Source: Treponema sp.
GTDB lineage: Bacteria > Spirochaetota > Spirochaetia > Treponematales > Breznakiellaceae
Direction of reading: 5' to 3'
Assembly: GCA_031282065.1 (NCBI GenBank)
Contig: JAITEL010000059.1
Location: 1 to 44,651 of the forward strand
DNA: 44,651 nt
The notes beneath the pieces are model-generated. The model had not been told where the DNA came from. It made no database searches and worked only from the letters and a program-made list of their open reading frames with translations. Positions within the stretch are counted from its first letter, which is position 1, and each line of letters starts with the position of its first letter. The translations under genes and the position numbers were made by a program. Of the stretch, positions 22,755-32,166 are shown in pieces.

Positions 22755-24473
22755 CTACTGTCTGGTAAATACGAAGTCGGAAATTTCAAGGCTTGAACCG
22801 CTGATGCTATAGGGTAGCGGCGAAGAAAGGTTACCCCTCATGGAGGGGGAATACAGGTGCAGCTTGCTGCCGTCGGCTTTCCAAATACGAAGCTGAGTGG
22901 CAGCAGTAGTTTGCTCCATTCTTATAGTCCCGTCCTCATTGAAGATCAAGGTCTGGCTGATACTTCCCTGGCTTCCCTTCCAGGTGGCAAGCAAGCGGGG
23001 ATCCCCTCCTGCACCGGAACCGGGGGGTATGCTTGCAACCTTGGTGTACGTTACCTCTATCTCCTCGTTTCCATTCCGATATGTAACCTTGAGGATATCA
23101 CCGGAAACCGTGTAGGACATCCCGTCTATCTTGCCCTGGGTTACGGCAAGCTTCACCTCTACAGCTGCCCCCAGGGTATGAAAAGTGCCGGTTCCATCGG
23201 CCTTGAGGTCGTAGTAATAGTCCTGACCGTCCCGGGTCAGCTTCCAGATTCCCGCAAGGCCCGGATCGGATACAGCCTTGGTGCAATCCTCGTTTAAGGT
23301 AATGGAAAGGATCACCTGATTGCCGTCTTTTTGGAGCAGATACACCCTATTCCCTTCCGCCGCATAGCCCAGGGTGAGGGTATCCACACCGTAGCTGATG
23401 ACCGCAGTGGCATCGCTCTTTAACTCAAGTGTACTGCCGGAGCTTTCCTTCCCTAGCCAGCCCCCCAGGAGATCAGAGGCCGCCGCCGCCGGGGTCCTGG
23501 TCTCGGTGGTATTTCTGGTATAAGTAACGGTATCAAGGGTAAAGGTGTCCCCGGTGAAGCTAACACCGCTATTACCAATCGTGCTTGGAGTCCAGCTTCC
23601 CTTACTCCACTCATTGCTCCGGATCTCCCAGCATATACCGCCCTCAAGCAGGATGTAGGCCCTATCGCCGGACCGCCACACCCCGGTATAGGGCGCTAAC
23701 TCGGCTGTGGAAGTCCACTTGGCATAGACGGTCATGTTTACGGTAAGGGTCAGTCTCCCGCCGTCCAGCTCAACGGGGCTGGTATATTCCTTGTTCGTAT
23801 ACCAGCCGTCGAATACGAAGCCTTCTTTTGAAGGCGTATAGTAGCTAAGAGATACCTCACTGCCCTTAGCAACAGGAAGCGGCGCAATCGTCGATCCCCC
23901 CTGGGTGTCGAAGCTAAGAGTTACGGCTTCCAGCCATTTTGCCTGTAAGGTGACAGCCGCCGTTACCGTGTTCGTGCTGAAATCCCACTTGGCATTCCCG
24001 TTATACCAGCCGTCAAAAATCCAGCCCGTCTTAGCCGGCTTCTCTGGGGCCAGCGCCTTTTCGCCCTGCACCACGGTCTGCTGTTCCGGAGCCGGAGTAC
24101 CGCCCTCCGCATTAAAGGTTACGGTGAAGGAGGGAATATCCTCTCCTTCAAGCCACTTGGCATAGAGGGTGGTGTCTTTCAGAACCCCATCCGTAGCAAA
24201 ATTCCACGGGGTGATACAGGTACTCTCCGTATACCAGCCGGCAAAGGTGTATCCCTCCTTGGCGGGGTTCGCAGGCTGGGTAAGCGGCTTCCCTTCCTCC
24301 ACGGTTTGCGGTTCCGGAACCGGAGTACCGCCCTCCGCATTAAAGGTTACGGTGTAACTTGGGCCGGGTTCAGGGTCGCTGTCCCCGTTGGTGGGACAGC
24401 CGGTAAAGATACATGCCAGGGCCAGGGCCGCAAGCAAGCCGAAAGAGCGCGTACAGAGACGTCTCGTGTTCAT
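22755..24473 (-). CDS. Lipoprotein with InlB B-type (Flg_new) repeats
   Basis: 572 residues. The signal peptide ends in a lipobox (IFTGC, Cys26), so it is a lipid-anchored envelope protein. Four repeats of the Listeria-Bacteroides type follow: YTVTFNAEGGTPVPEPQTV...GYTFAGWYTE...TTLYAKWLE, repeated near residues 40-110, 115-180 and 185-253. Then come beta-rich lipocalin-like segments with GVWRSGDRAYILLEGG, GGWLGKESSGSTLEL, GIWKLTRDGQDYYYDL and ATWKGSQGSISQTLIF, each ~90 residues apart. Such proteins are usually surface adhesins or binding proteins. AGGAGG lies six bases before the ATG. A poly-C tract ~115 nt upstream may switch it. Confidence 0.87.
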   Translation of the reverse strand: MNTRRLCTRSFGLLAALALACIFTGCPTNGDSDPEPGPSYTVTFNAEGGTPVPEPQTVEEGKPLTQPANPAKEGYTFAGWYTESTCITPWNFATDGVLKDTTLYAKWLEGEDIPSFTVTFNAEGGTPAPEQQTVVQGEKALAPEKPAKTGWIFDGWYNGNAKWDFSTNTVTAAVTLQAKWLEAVTLSFDTQGGSTIAPLPVAKGSEVSLSYYTPSKEGFVFDGWYTNKEYTSPVELDGGRLTLTVNMTVYAKWTSTAELAPYTGVWRSGDRAYILLEGGICWEIRSNEWSKGSWTPSTIGNSGVSFTGDTFTLDTVTYTRNTTETRTPAAAASDLLGGWLGKESSGSTLELKSDATAVISYGVDTLTLGYAAEGNRVYLLQKDGNQVILSITLNEDCTKAVSDPGLAGIWKLTRDGQDYYYDLKADGTGTFHTLGAAVEVKLAVTQGKIDGMSYTVSGDILKVTYRNGNEEIEVTYTKVASIPPGSGAGGDPRLLATWKGSQGSISQTLIFNEDGTIRMEQTTAATQLRIWKADGSKLHLYSPSMRGNLSSPLPYSISGSSLEISDFVFTRQ

Positions 24474-24585
24474 AGGATTCCTCCTAATACGGATAAAATG
24501 AGCACTACTATAAAAAGCCGCATCCCCAAGGGGATTGCGGACTTACTACACGGGGTAAAGAGAGGAGAGTATGTTGCCGATTCCA

Positions 24586-24600
24586 GGGGGGGGGGGGGGG
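24586..24600. repeat. Poly-G tract (15 G on +) in the lipoprotein gene leader
   Basis: A run of 15 G on the plus strand (C on the minus strand), ~115 nt before the lipoprotein ATG and ~33 nt after the predicted transcription start. It is preceded on the minus strand by CCTTATATA, much as the other tract (8933-8950) is preceded by GCTTATAATA. It lies in a small upstream ORF beginning at 24632. If the tract were 14 or 17 long, that ORF would run to a TGA overlapping the lipoprotein start (ATGA). Confidence 0.85.
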
Positions 24601-24639
24601 TATATAAGGTATGGACAGGCATTGCCGGACATGGGGTTC

Positions 24640-24667
24640 AGTATACCCTTTTTACGCATCTTGTCAA
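24640..24667 (-). promoter_or_regulatory. Promoter of the InlB-repeat lipoprotein gene
   Basis: On the minus strand, a consensus TTGACA (24667-24662), a 16-bp spacer and TATACT (24645-24640). Transcription would start near 24633, so the ATG at 24632 that opens the upstream ORF would be leaderless. The real lipoprotein ATG is at 24473. Confidence 0.65.
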
Positions 24668-24779
24668 GAGAAAGCCCCTCCCTTTTGCCGAAGGGGCATA
24701 GCTCTATCTAAATCTTTATAGTACAATGAATTATAGCTATGCCGGCCCGTAACTTAGGCTGTGCACCCCCTTTTACGGA

Positions 24780-24808
24780 TTGCACTTATTTTCAAACTAA
24801 GGTATGGT
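24780..24808 (+). promoter_or_regulatory. Promoter of the lolA-like/rodZ-like/rimO run
   Basis: TTGCAC (24780-24785), a 17-bp spacer and TATGGT (24803-24808). It gives a short leader to the ATG at 24828. The only ribosome-site-like string is AGGAA at 24811, which is weak. Confidence 0.5.
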
Positions 24809-24827
24809 ATAGGAACATATCTTTGGC

Positions 24828-25547
24828 ATGATAATGAGGTTATTCATAGTGGAATTACGGCGTCTTAGCAGCAGCATTTTTTTTCTTCTATTAGGACTAC
24901 ATACAAACCGGGAGCCCTTGGCGGCTCAGGAAATCATTACCGCGGAACGCTACCTGCAAATGGTAGCCGAGCGGTACAGCAGCATTCGCGATTATGAGGC
25001 CCGGATCCTTATCCGTTCAGGAGGCGTGGATATGCAGGGGACGGTAAGCCATCTGGTGCCCTCCTTTTTGCGTATAGACTTCACCAGGCCCGCAGAACAG
25101 GTCATTCTGTTTAATGAAGACCTGCTGACGATTTATCTCCCCCAATACAATGCCGTGCTCAACCAGTCCATAAGCGCCAACTCCCGGGGTTCCGGAGCTT
25201 CCCTGGCTACGGCCCAGGGGCTCCAACTGCTCCGGCGCAATTACATTCCCGTCTTTGTTACCGGCCCCGATCCCCAGCCTCTTGAAAGGGGCTCGGAAGA
25301 ACAGGTAGTCCAACTGCGGCTCACCCGGCGTTCTGTGTCAGAAGGGTTTAGGGAGATCCTCTTGAGTATCAATCCCGGCACCAAGTTGATACGGCGCATC
25401 CTGGGGACCAGCATCGCAGATGGGCAAGTACGGTTTGATTTTTCAGATATTAAGATCAATCAAGGAATTCCTGAACAGCGGTTTATCTACGATTCACCTG
25501 CATCGGCGAATATGTTTAACAATTTTCTGTTTCAAGATACCGATTAA
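24828..25547 (+). CDS. lolA: LolA-like outer-membrane lipoprotein carrier
   Basis: 239 residues; an N-terminal hydrophobic stretch (SSSIFFLLLGLHT) looks like a signal peptide. The mature part has the LolA pattern: YLQMVAERYSSIRDYEARILI, GTVSHLVPSFLRIDFTRPAEQVILFNEDLLTIYLPQYN, then LTRRSVSEGFREILLSINP and IRRILGTSIADGQVRFDFSDIKIN near the end. LolA ferries lipoproteins across the periplasm, which suits a genome with many lipoproteins. The start is uncertain (ATG 24828 or ATG 24834). The rodZ-like gene follows after ~60 nt. Divergent from the lipoprotein gene upstream. Confidence 0.8.
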   Translation: MIMRLFIVELRRLSSSIFFLLLGLHTNREPLAAQEIITAERYLQMVAERYSSIRDYEARILIRSGGVDMQGTVSHLVPSFLRIDFTRPAEQVILFNEDLLTIYLPQYNAVLNQSISANSRGSGASLATAQGLQLLRRNYIPVFVTGPDPQPLERGSEEQVVQLRLTRRSVSEGFREILLSINPGTKLIRRILGTSIADGQVRFDFSDIKINQGIPEQRFIYDSPASANMFNNFLFQDTD

Positions 25548-25608
25548 GGCGGTTTCATCATGGTATCTGCTAAAACCGCTGCATACACGGTATCTGAGGA
25601 GGAATTTT

Positions 25609-26733
25609 GTGGAATCCCTAGGTAATAAGTTACGAACTGCCCGGGAAGGTAAAGGGTATACCTATGATAAGGTAGGGGATGATATCCATATTGCCACCCG
25701 GTATTTGAAAGCCCTGGAAGCAGAAGAATACGCCGGGTTTCCCGGAGAGCCCTATCTCTTGGGGTTTCTCAAAAATTACGGCGAATACCTGGGTCTGGAT
25801 ACCCAAGAACTGCTTTCTTTGTACAAAGCCAAGCGCAGACAGGAGGAGCCGGTTCCGGTAGAACATCTCTTACCGCCTGCGGCTCCCCGGGTTTCTCCCT
25901 GGCTGCTGGTGAGGGTGCTTATATGCCTGGCCCTCTTGGGCGCCCTGGGAGCAGGGGTCTATTTCTTCCTCACTCGTCCCCAGGCGGCTCCCGGCTCCGT
26001 CATGATCCGGGAACCGGAAAGCTACGTGCTCAATACCGGTACGCTGGAACGGCGTTTCTATCTGGGAGACCTGGTCCAGATCGACTATGACGATGAGGAG
26101 TACCCTTTAGAGCTCACCAGCCTGGGGGATGCCGTTACCATCACCACCCCCTACGGCCCGGTGATCCTGGACTTGAGCCAGGAGGTGGTGATGGACCTCA
26201 ACAGCGACGGCATGGAGGAACTGCGCATTGTGGCGGTGGATTTTGACAAGTACAGGCAGGATGTAGGGGCCCTGCTGCGTTTTGAATTGGATAATACCCT
26301 GCCCCTGGCCGCTCGTTCGGTCCCTGAACCAGCAGGAGCCGACCTGCGCAGCTCAACGCCGCCACTTCCTAATCCGAGTACCACCGGTCTTGCCAATGCA
26401 ACGCCTATCTTTGCTTCTCCCAATGCCTATCCTTTTACCTTGCAGGTCTCTTTCCTGGGCTATTGTATGTTTCGCTGGGAGATACTCTCAGAACGGGATC
26501 GCCGGGGCCGCAATGAACGGTATTTTCAGAAGGCCGACGATATCAACATCCAGGCTCAAAACGGGGTCCGTATATGGGCATCCAATGCCGCGGCGGTGAA
26601 GCTCCAGGCCATAGGCGGGGGACGGACCGTGCCGCTGGAATTAGGGAGCGCCGGTGAAGTGGTCGTAGCGGATGTCCGATGGGTCCGGGATGATGAGTAC
26701 CGCTACCGCTTGGTCCTCGTCCGGCTCGAATAA
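25609..26733 (+). CDS. RodZ-like cytoskeletal HTH protein
   Basis: ~374 residues from GTG 25609, preceded by GAGGAGGA; the frame extends further upstream, but that would overlap lolA. Residues 1-75 form a cytoplasmic HTH: LGNKLRTAREGKGYTYDKVGDDIHIATRYLKALE, YLLGFLKNYGEYLGL. A basic linker and a membrane segment (WLLVRVLICLALLGALGAGVYFFL, ~103-126) follow, then a periplasmic beta-rich part, residues ~130-374. RodZ links MreB to the cell wall machinery; relatives in spirochaetes keep this layout. rimO follows after 2 nt (TAA-GC-GTG), so the two are cotranscribed. Confidence 0.8.
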   Translation: MESLGNKLRTAREGKGYTYDKVGDDIHIATRYLKALEAEEYAGFPGEPYLLGFLKNYGEYLGLDTQELLSLYKAKRRQEEPVPVEHLLPPAAPRVSPWLLVRVLICLALLGALGAGVYFFLTRPQAAPGSVMIREPESYVLNTGTLERRFYLGDLVQIDYDDEEYPLELTSLGDAVTITTPYGPVILDLSQEVVMDLNSDGMEELRIVAVDFDKYRQDVGALLRFELDNTLPLAARSVPEPAGADLRSSTPPLPNPSTTGLANATPIFASPNAYPFTLQVSFLGYCMFRWEILSERDRRGRNERYFQKADDINIQAQNGVRIWASNAAAVKLQAIGGGRTVPLELGSAGEVVVADVRWVRDDEYRYRLVLVRLE

Positions 26734-26735
26734 GC

Positions 26736-28082
26736 GTGCGCTATTACCTTGATCCCTTGGGCTGTGCCAAAAACCAGGTGGATGCGGAAACCCTGATGGC
26801 CTTCCTCAGGGAGGCTTCCTGGGTTTCCGTGGAGGATCCTGCACAGGCCCAGCTCATCATCGTCAATTCCTGCGGCTTTATTGCAAAGGCCAAGCAAGAA
26901 TCCATCAATGCCGTGCTTAAGTACCGTAAAACCTATCCTGATAAGAAGATAGTCCTTGCCGGATGCCTTGCCCAAGGCTATGCCCAGGAACTGTCCGAAG
27001 CCTTGCCTGAAGCAGACCTCATCTTCGGCAACCGGGACCTGGCAAAAATTACCCAAGCCGCGTCGCTGGCCCTTGCTCCTGCGCAAAGCAGCGCTTCCTC
27101 CAGGGTCTTTGTCCCCCGCGAGCGTCCCGATACTGCACTTCCTGCATTGGGAAGACGCCCCCTGCTCTCCCTCCCCGGCTCGGCATACGTCAAAATCGCC
27201 GAAGGCTGCGATAACCATTGTACATTCTGCGCGATTCCCCGCATCCGCGGGCCCCTGCGATCCAGGGCCTTGTCTGAGGTTGTCGCTGAATGTCGGGAAC
27301 TCTTAGACCGCGGTATCAAGGAGCTCTGTCTCATTGGCCAGGATCTGGCGTCCTATGGGACCGATAGAACCGGGGGAAGAAGCGAACTTCCCCAACTCCT
27401 CCAAGCCCTCTCCCGGCTGCATGGCCGCTTTTGGGTCAGGCTCCTCTACCTGCACCCGGACAAGTTTCCCCCGGACATCCTGGACATAATCCGCGGTGAT
27501 CCCCGGCTGCTTCCCTATTTTGATCTGCCCTTTCAGCACGGCGCTTCCAAGATACTGCGGGCCATGAACCGCCGGGGGACCGGGGCCTCCTACCTCGCCC
27601 TGATGCAAGGCATCCGGGAAACCCTCCCGGAGGCGACGATTCGGTCCACCTTCTTAACCGGTTTCCCGGGAGAGACGGAAAAGGATTTCCAGGGTCTGCT
27701 GGATTTTCAAGAGCAGGCCCAGCTTGATTGGGTGGGATGCTTCACCTATTCTCGAGAGGAACATACCCCAGCCTATTCCCTAAAGCCGCGTATTCCCCAG
27801 GACCTTGCACAAGCCCGCAAGGAGCTTATCGAAACACGGCAGGTCCCTATCACGGAAAAGCGGCTGGACCGCTTTCTGGGGAGGACCCTGGAGGCCCTGG
27901 TAGAAGAAGCGGTACAAAGCCCCCCGGAGCAAAGCTATGTCTACCTCGCCCGGCTTATGTGCCAGGCTCCTGAAGTGGACGGTCTTACGTGTATCCGGTC
28001 TGATACGCCCCTGGTGCCGGGGACCTTTGTTAAGGGCAGGATTTTTGCCCGGCAGGGCTTTGATCTGCACCTGCAGACGTAG
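26736..28082 (+). CDS. rimO: Ribosomal protein S12 methylthiotransferase RimO
   Basis: 448 residues; adds a methylthio group to the aspartate of ribosomal protein S12 near the decoding site. Layout: N-terminal MTTase domain with LDPLGCAKNQVDAE, VNSCGFI and LAGCLAQGY (the three Cys of the auxiliary cluster); radical SAM CxxxCxxC in EGCDNHCTFCAIP near residue 150; LDWVGCFTYSREEHTPA near 330; and a TRAM end. RimO rather than MiaB is favoured by YYLDPLGCAKNQVD and the TRAM tail. GTG start 2 nt after the rodZ-like stop. Confidence 0.92.
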   Translation: MRYYLDPLGCAKNQVDAETLMAFLREASWVSVEDPAQAQLIIVNSCGFIAKAKQESINAVLKYRKTYPDKKIVLAGCLAQGYAQELSEALPEADLIFGNRDLAKITQAASLALAPAQSSASSRVFVPRERPDTALPALGRRPLLSLPGSAYVKIAEGCDNHCTFCAIPRIRGPLRSRALSEVVAECRELLDRGIKELCLIGQDLASYGTDRTGGRSELPQLLQALSRLHGRFWVRLLYLHPDKFPPDILDIIRGDPRLLPYFDLPFQHGASKILRAMNRRGTGASYLALMQGIRETLPEATIRSTFLTGFPGETEKDFQGLLDFQEQAQLDWVGCFTYSREEHTPAYSLKPRIPQDLAQARKELIETRQVPITEKRLDRFLGRTLEALVEEAVQSPPEQSYVYLARLMCQAPEVDGLTCIRSDTPLVPGTFVKGRIFARQGFDLHLQT

Positions 28083-28152
28083 ATTGCATGGGCTTTAAGC
28101 CCGCGGGTGCCCTTATTGTCACAGGTTCCTCCGGTGGGTACAATAAACAAGT

Positions 28153-30561
28153 ATGGAAATAAATCAGGAATTTATTGAAGGTTTACACATCAACGAGCTA
28201 AGCCTTATGAAAGGTATAGCAGAAACCCTTAAGGTCAATCTGGGGCAGGTTTCTGCAGTGATAAGTCTCTTAGATGAGGGGAGTACCGTGCCTTTCATCG
28301 CCCGATACCGTAAAGAAAAAACCGGCAGCCTGGATGAGGTCCAGATCCGGGATGTAGAGCATCTGTTTTCCGGTGGAAAAAACCTGGAGACCCGGAGACT
28401 TGAGATCATCCGGGGGATCTTCGAACAGGGGAAACTCACCGGGACCTTGTACGAAAACATAAGCAAGGCCGCGACGCTGGCGGAATTAGAGGATATCTAC
28501 ACCCCCTATAAACGAAAGAAAAAGACACGGGCCATGCTGGCCTGCGAAAAGGGGCTTGAACCTTTGGCTGATGCCATGCTGGAACTGGAGACGCCTTTGC
28601 TCCTGGTCAAGGCGGCATCCTATATCAGCGAAAACACCGAACATCCCGAGTTATCCGTAGCCTCAGTGGAAGATGCCTTACAAGGGGCCATGGATATTAT
28701 CGCCGAAAGGGTTTCTCAGGATCCGGAAAACCGGAAAGCCCTTAAGTCCTTCTATCTCAAGGACGGGCGGATCATCGTAAAAGGCATAGGAGATGAAGAA
28801 ACCAAAAAGACATCCACCTACCAAATGTACTGGGATTACACCGAGCAGCTTGCCCAGATAAAGCCCCACCGGATCTTGGCGATAAACCGGGGGGAGCGGG
28901 AAAAGGCGCTGGAAACGACCCTGGATGTGGACGAATATGCGGCAGTGGAACTGCTTCAGAAGAAGTACCCTCTGCACAATGAGTACCACAAAACCGCTAT
29001 CGAAGACGGGCTTAAACGGCTCTTATCCCCTGCGGTAATCCGGGAAATCCGGGGGGATCAGCGTGATGCCGCAGATGATCACGGGATTTCCGTATTCAGC
29101 CAGAACCTCAAGAACCTGCTCATGCAGCAACCCATTAAGGGAAGCCGGGTCTTGGGGATAGATCCGGGGATCCGGACCGGCACCAAATGCACGCTCCTGG
29201 ACGATACCGGGAAATACCTCAACCATTTTGTCATCTTTAATCACAAGGCCGCCGAGGCAAAGCAGCGCATCCTTGAAGGGGTGAAACAGTACGACATCCA
29301 GCTCATTGCCGTGGGGAATGGCACCGGGTCCCGGGAAGTACAGGAGATCCTTTCGCAGGTCATAGCCGAGAATACGCTGGACGTGTTCTATACCGTGGTA
29401 GATGAAGACGGGGCCTCGGTTTATTCTGCCAGCGACATTGCCCGGGAGGAATTTCCCGACCTGGACCTGACCATTAGGGGGGCCATCTCCATAGGGCGCC
29501 GTCTCCAGGATCCCTTGGCAGAGCTGGTCAAGATCGATCCGAAATCCATAGGCGTCGGGCTCTACCAGCACGATGTGAATCAGAAGAAACTCTCTGAAAC
29601 CTTGGACGAGGTGGTTTCTTCAGTAGTAAACAACGTGGGGGTGAACCTCAATACGGCCAGCGCCTCGCTGCTCCGGTATGTATCGGGGATCAACCGTTCC
29701 CTAGCCAAAAAAATCGTGCAGTACCGGGAGGAACAGGGCAAGATCGCTTCCCGGCAGGAGCTCACCGCGGTTCCCGGTATGGGCACTAAGACGTTTGAAC
29801 AGTGTGCGGGGTTTCTCAAGATTCCCGAAAGTCCAGAGCCCCTGGACAATACCTGGGTTCACCCGGAGCATTACGAAATAGCCCGGACCATCCAACACAG
29901 TATGACCACTACGGAACACATACAGGCCGAAACCGTCCATGCCCTCAAGGACAAGCACGGAATAGGGGACACCACCATCCGGGATATTATAGAGGAATTA
30001 CAGAAGCCCAATCGGGACCCTCGGGAGGGCTACCCTAAACCGGTCATGCAGAAGGGGGTGTTGAACTTTGAGGATCTCCATGAGGGGATGCGGATCACCG
30101 GCAAGATCAAGAACGTGGTTGATTTTGGGGCCTTTGTTGACCTGGGGATTAAAGAGACCGCCCTGGTCCACATTTCAGAGTTGAGCGATGCTTTTGTGAA
30201 GGATCCGATGCATACGGTAAAGGTGGGGGATGTCTTGGAATTCAGGATTATAAGCCTGGATCAGGACCGCCGGCGTATAAGCCTTTCCCGCAAGCGTCCG
30301 CGTACTGCGGGTCCTTCGGTTTCAGCTTCCGATGGAACCGGTAAAAAGCGGCAGTTGGTGGTGAAAAAAGTTGCTGCAGGAGGGGCTGTACCCGAGGCAA
30401 AATCCAGCGCTTTCCCGAAAAGGCCTCAAAAGGCCGCTCCTTCTGGCCGGTATACCCAAACAAAGGAAGGGGCCCCCCTTACTGCTGATGATGACGGAAC
30501 CATGTATAACCCCTTTGCAGAAGCATTTAAAAAGATGCGAGCCAAGAAGGCCGCTCCTTAA
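28153..30561 (+). CDS. tex: Tex-family transcription accessory protein
   Basis: 802 residues. N-terminal HTH/Tex_N part: ETLKVNLGQVSAVISLLDEGSTVPFIARYRKEKTG, LEDIYTPYKRKKKTRA. YqgF-like RNase fold near residue 335: VLGIDPGIRTGTKCTLLD. Helix-hairpin-helix: NNVGVNLNTASASLLRYVSG and LTAVPGMGTKTFEQCAGFL near 495-560. S1 RNA-binding domain near 635-710: GMRITGKIKNVVDFGAFVDLGIKETALVHIS. A basic, low-complexity tail of ~90 residues is added. Tex binds RNA and RNA polymerase and helps transcript turnover. Single gene with a 70-nt gap after rimO; the last part of the transcript is followed by a CCTCCTC/GAGGAGG hairpin at 30591-30608. Confidence 0.94.
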   Translation: MEINQEFIEGLHINELSLMKGIAETLKVNLGQVSAVISLLDEGSTVPFIARYRKEKTGSLDEVQIRDVEHLFSGGKNLETRRLEIIRGIFEQGKLTGTLYENISKAATLAELEDIYTPYKRKKKTRAMLACEKGLEPLADAMLELETPLLLVKAASYISENTEHPELSVASVEDALQGAMDIIAERVSQDPENRKALKSFYLKDGRIIVKGIGDEETKKTSTYQMYWDYTEQLAQIKPHRILAINRGEREKALETTLDVDEYAAVELLQKKYPLHNEYHKTAIEDGLKRLLSPAVIREIRGDQRDAADDHGISVFSQNLKNLLMQQPIKGSRVLGIDPGIRTGTKCTLLDDTGKYLNHFVIFNHKAAEAKQRILEGVKQYDIQLIAVGNGTGSREVQEILSQVIAENTLDVFYTVVDEDGASVYSASDIAREEFPDLDLTIRGAISIGRRLQDPLAELVKIDPKSIGVGLYQHDVNQKKLSETLDEVVSSVVNNVGVNLNTASASLLRYVSGINRSLAKKIVQYREEQGKIASRQELTAVPGMGTKTFEQCAGFLKIPESPEPLDNTWVHPEHYEIARTIQHSMTTTEHIQAETVHALKDKHGIGDTTIRDIIEELQKPNRDPREGYPKPVMQKGVLNFEDLHEGMRITGKIKNVVDFGAFVDLGIKETALVHISELSDAFVKDPMHTVKVGDVLEFRIISLDQDRRRISLSRKRPRTAGPSVSASDGTGKKRQLVVKKVAAGGAVPEAKSSAFPKRPQKAAPSGRYTQTKEGAPLTADDDGTMYNPFAEAFKKMRAKKAAP

Positions 30562-30716
30562 AAAAGCAAAGGCAGCCGGAGTTCGGATACCTCCTCCGAT
30601 GAGGAGGGGGGACTGAAGCAGCCCAGAGATTCGAGAATGGCGGAGTAGAGGCGGGATTTGGGGGGATTGAGCGCAATGCCCGATGATACGGGCTTTTGCT
30701 TTTTCGATGGCGGTTC

Positions 30717-32102
30717 TTAGGGCGGCGGTGTATCATTCCTGCCGGTTCCCAGGATCAGAAGCTCCGGGTGGTACTCGAAGTGCATGGTATCATACCGGGG
30801 CCACCTGCCGCCCCAGATAAAGCCCTGTTCCTCGAAGGCCCGGATCACCGCAAGGGGCGGGTTTTGCCGTTTTTCGGCGGGTACGGACCGCCAGTCAATT
30901 CCCTTGGCCGCGGTCCATTGCCAGTAGGTTTCCATGCCGGCCTGGGGCTTCATCAGTAAGTCCACCGCCACCCCATAGGCGTGAAAGCTGATACTTGTAC
31001 TGCCCGCCACATTCCGCCAGTTCCAGCCGGTAATACTCTGTATGTTTTTTATCCACCCCGGTATCTGCGGGTCGTTTTTCGCCAATTCCTGAATGCGGGC
31101 TTCCACCCGGCCCAGGGGCGCCTCAATGTCCTGGTGTATTTGCACCGGCCATCCCAGAAAGCTTATCCATTTTTGGCGCAAGAACGCCTCCTCTCGAGTA
31201 CGGGCCTGCCAGATGGTTTCAAGAAAGGGAGAACGCATTGCCCCGGGGTTTACGCTCAGACGGTATACACGAGAGGCACCCGATGACCTGCGGGAAATAA
31301 GGTGATTAGCCGCATCTTGCCAGGGGCTCGCCTCCTCCGGGCTGCCGGGAGGTTCCGGGGAATACCGGTATAGGAACTGGGGGCGGAAATCTTCCGGTCT
31401 GTCCAGGTCTTCCCGGAGGAGGAAGCTCCCTTGGGCATAGTACCAGCGGAGCCCGTCCATTTCCAAGGTCCAGTCTCCGTCCTGGAAAACCGCCGGGCCA
31501 AAACGTCCGGGATAGGCCGCGGCAAAGAGCTTCACCATATCCTCTGCCCGGTCTCCTCCCGCGGCTTGGCGCAGTCCCAGTTCCGCCAGTACCCCCTCTG
31601 CCCAGGCTCCGGCCATTCCTTCAATGTCCTTTGCGGTTACCCGTCCTGCAAACAGGAAGCCTCCACCGGGAAGCAGACGCTCCCCCTGGAGGATCCGCTC
31701 AAAATCCCCGTTCAGGTCTTCGCTTTCCTCCCGGCTGGTCCAGAACGGGACGACCTTACCGTCCATAAAATCAAGCGGGGCAAGGAAATCCTCAAGCGCC
31801 GCGGGGATACGCCCCGCCGTAAGGGACGCCCCCACAAAGAAGGTGTCGTAAGCCAGCACCTCGGGCAGCGGCTTTTTAGCGCTTATGTCAAACAACTCAC
31901 CCCCGCTTGTCCGGGCAATAGCCCGGGCAAGCTGCCGGGTATTGCCACCTTCCGCGAAATAGATGACCAGGTTAGGCCCTGCCCGTTTGTCGGGAATTAC
32001 CGTGATATCCTTTTGCGGCACCACGCACCCGCTGAGGCCGAGCATCATTACGAAAAAAAAGAAAGCGAGTCTTTGTACCCGCTGTTCCGTTCCCTGTTTC
32101 AT
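30717..32102 (-). CDS. Flavodoxin-domain/M15-peptidase fusion lipoprotein
   Basis: ~461 residues from ATG 32102, preceded by AGGGAGG. The frame extends upstream through a repeat, which I exclude. A signal peptide with lipobox (GLSGC) makes it a lipoprotein. Residues ~40-190 look flavodoxin-like: NLVIYFAEGGNTRQLARAIA, then FVGASLTAGRIPAALEDFL and KVVPFWTSREE, though the phosphate loop is not a perfect TxxGxT. Residues ~310-455 are an M15-type carboxypeptidase: zinc site SFHAYGVAVDLLM, a later IWGGRWPRYDTMHFEYHPELL. M15 enzymes trim peptidoglycan peptides. The pairing with flavodoxin is not one I know. It is the last gene before a convergent tex. Confidence 0.8.
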   Translation of the reverse strand: MKQGTEQRVQRLAFFFFVMMLGLSGCVVPQKDITVIPDKRAGPNLVIYFAEGGNTRQLARAIARTSGGELFDISAKKPLPEVLAYDTFFVGASLTAGRIPAALEDFLAPLDFMDGKVVPFWTSREESEDLNGDFERILQGERLLPGGGFLFAGRVTAKDIEGMAGAWAEGVLAELGLRQAAGGDRAEDMVKLFAAAYPGRFGPAVFQDGDWTLEMDGLRWYYAQGSFLLREDLDRPEDFRPQFLYRYSPEPPGSPEEASPWQDAANHLISRRSSGASRVYRLSVNPGAMRSPFLETIWQARTREEAFLRQKWISFLGWPVQIHQDIEAPLGRVEARIQELAKNDPQIPGWIKNIQSITGWNWRNVAGSTSISFHAYGVAVDLLMKPQAGMETYWQWTAAKGIDWRSVPAEKRQNPPLAVIRAFEEQGFIWGGRWPRYDTMHFEYHPELLILGTGRNDTPPP

Positions 32103-32166
32103 GCGGCCTCCCTGCATACATTCAGAACCAGAATACACCCTCTCGTATCTATGATACAAAATCATA

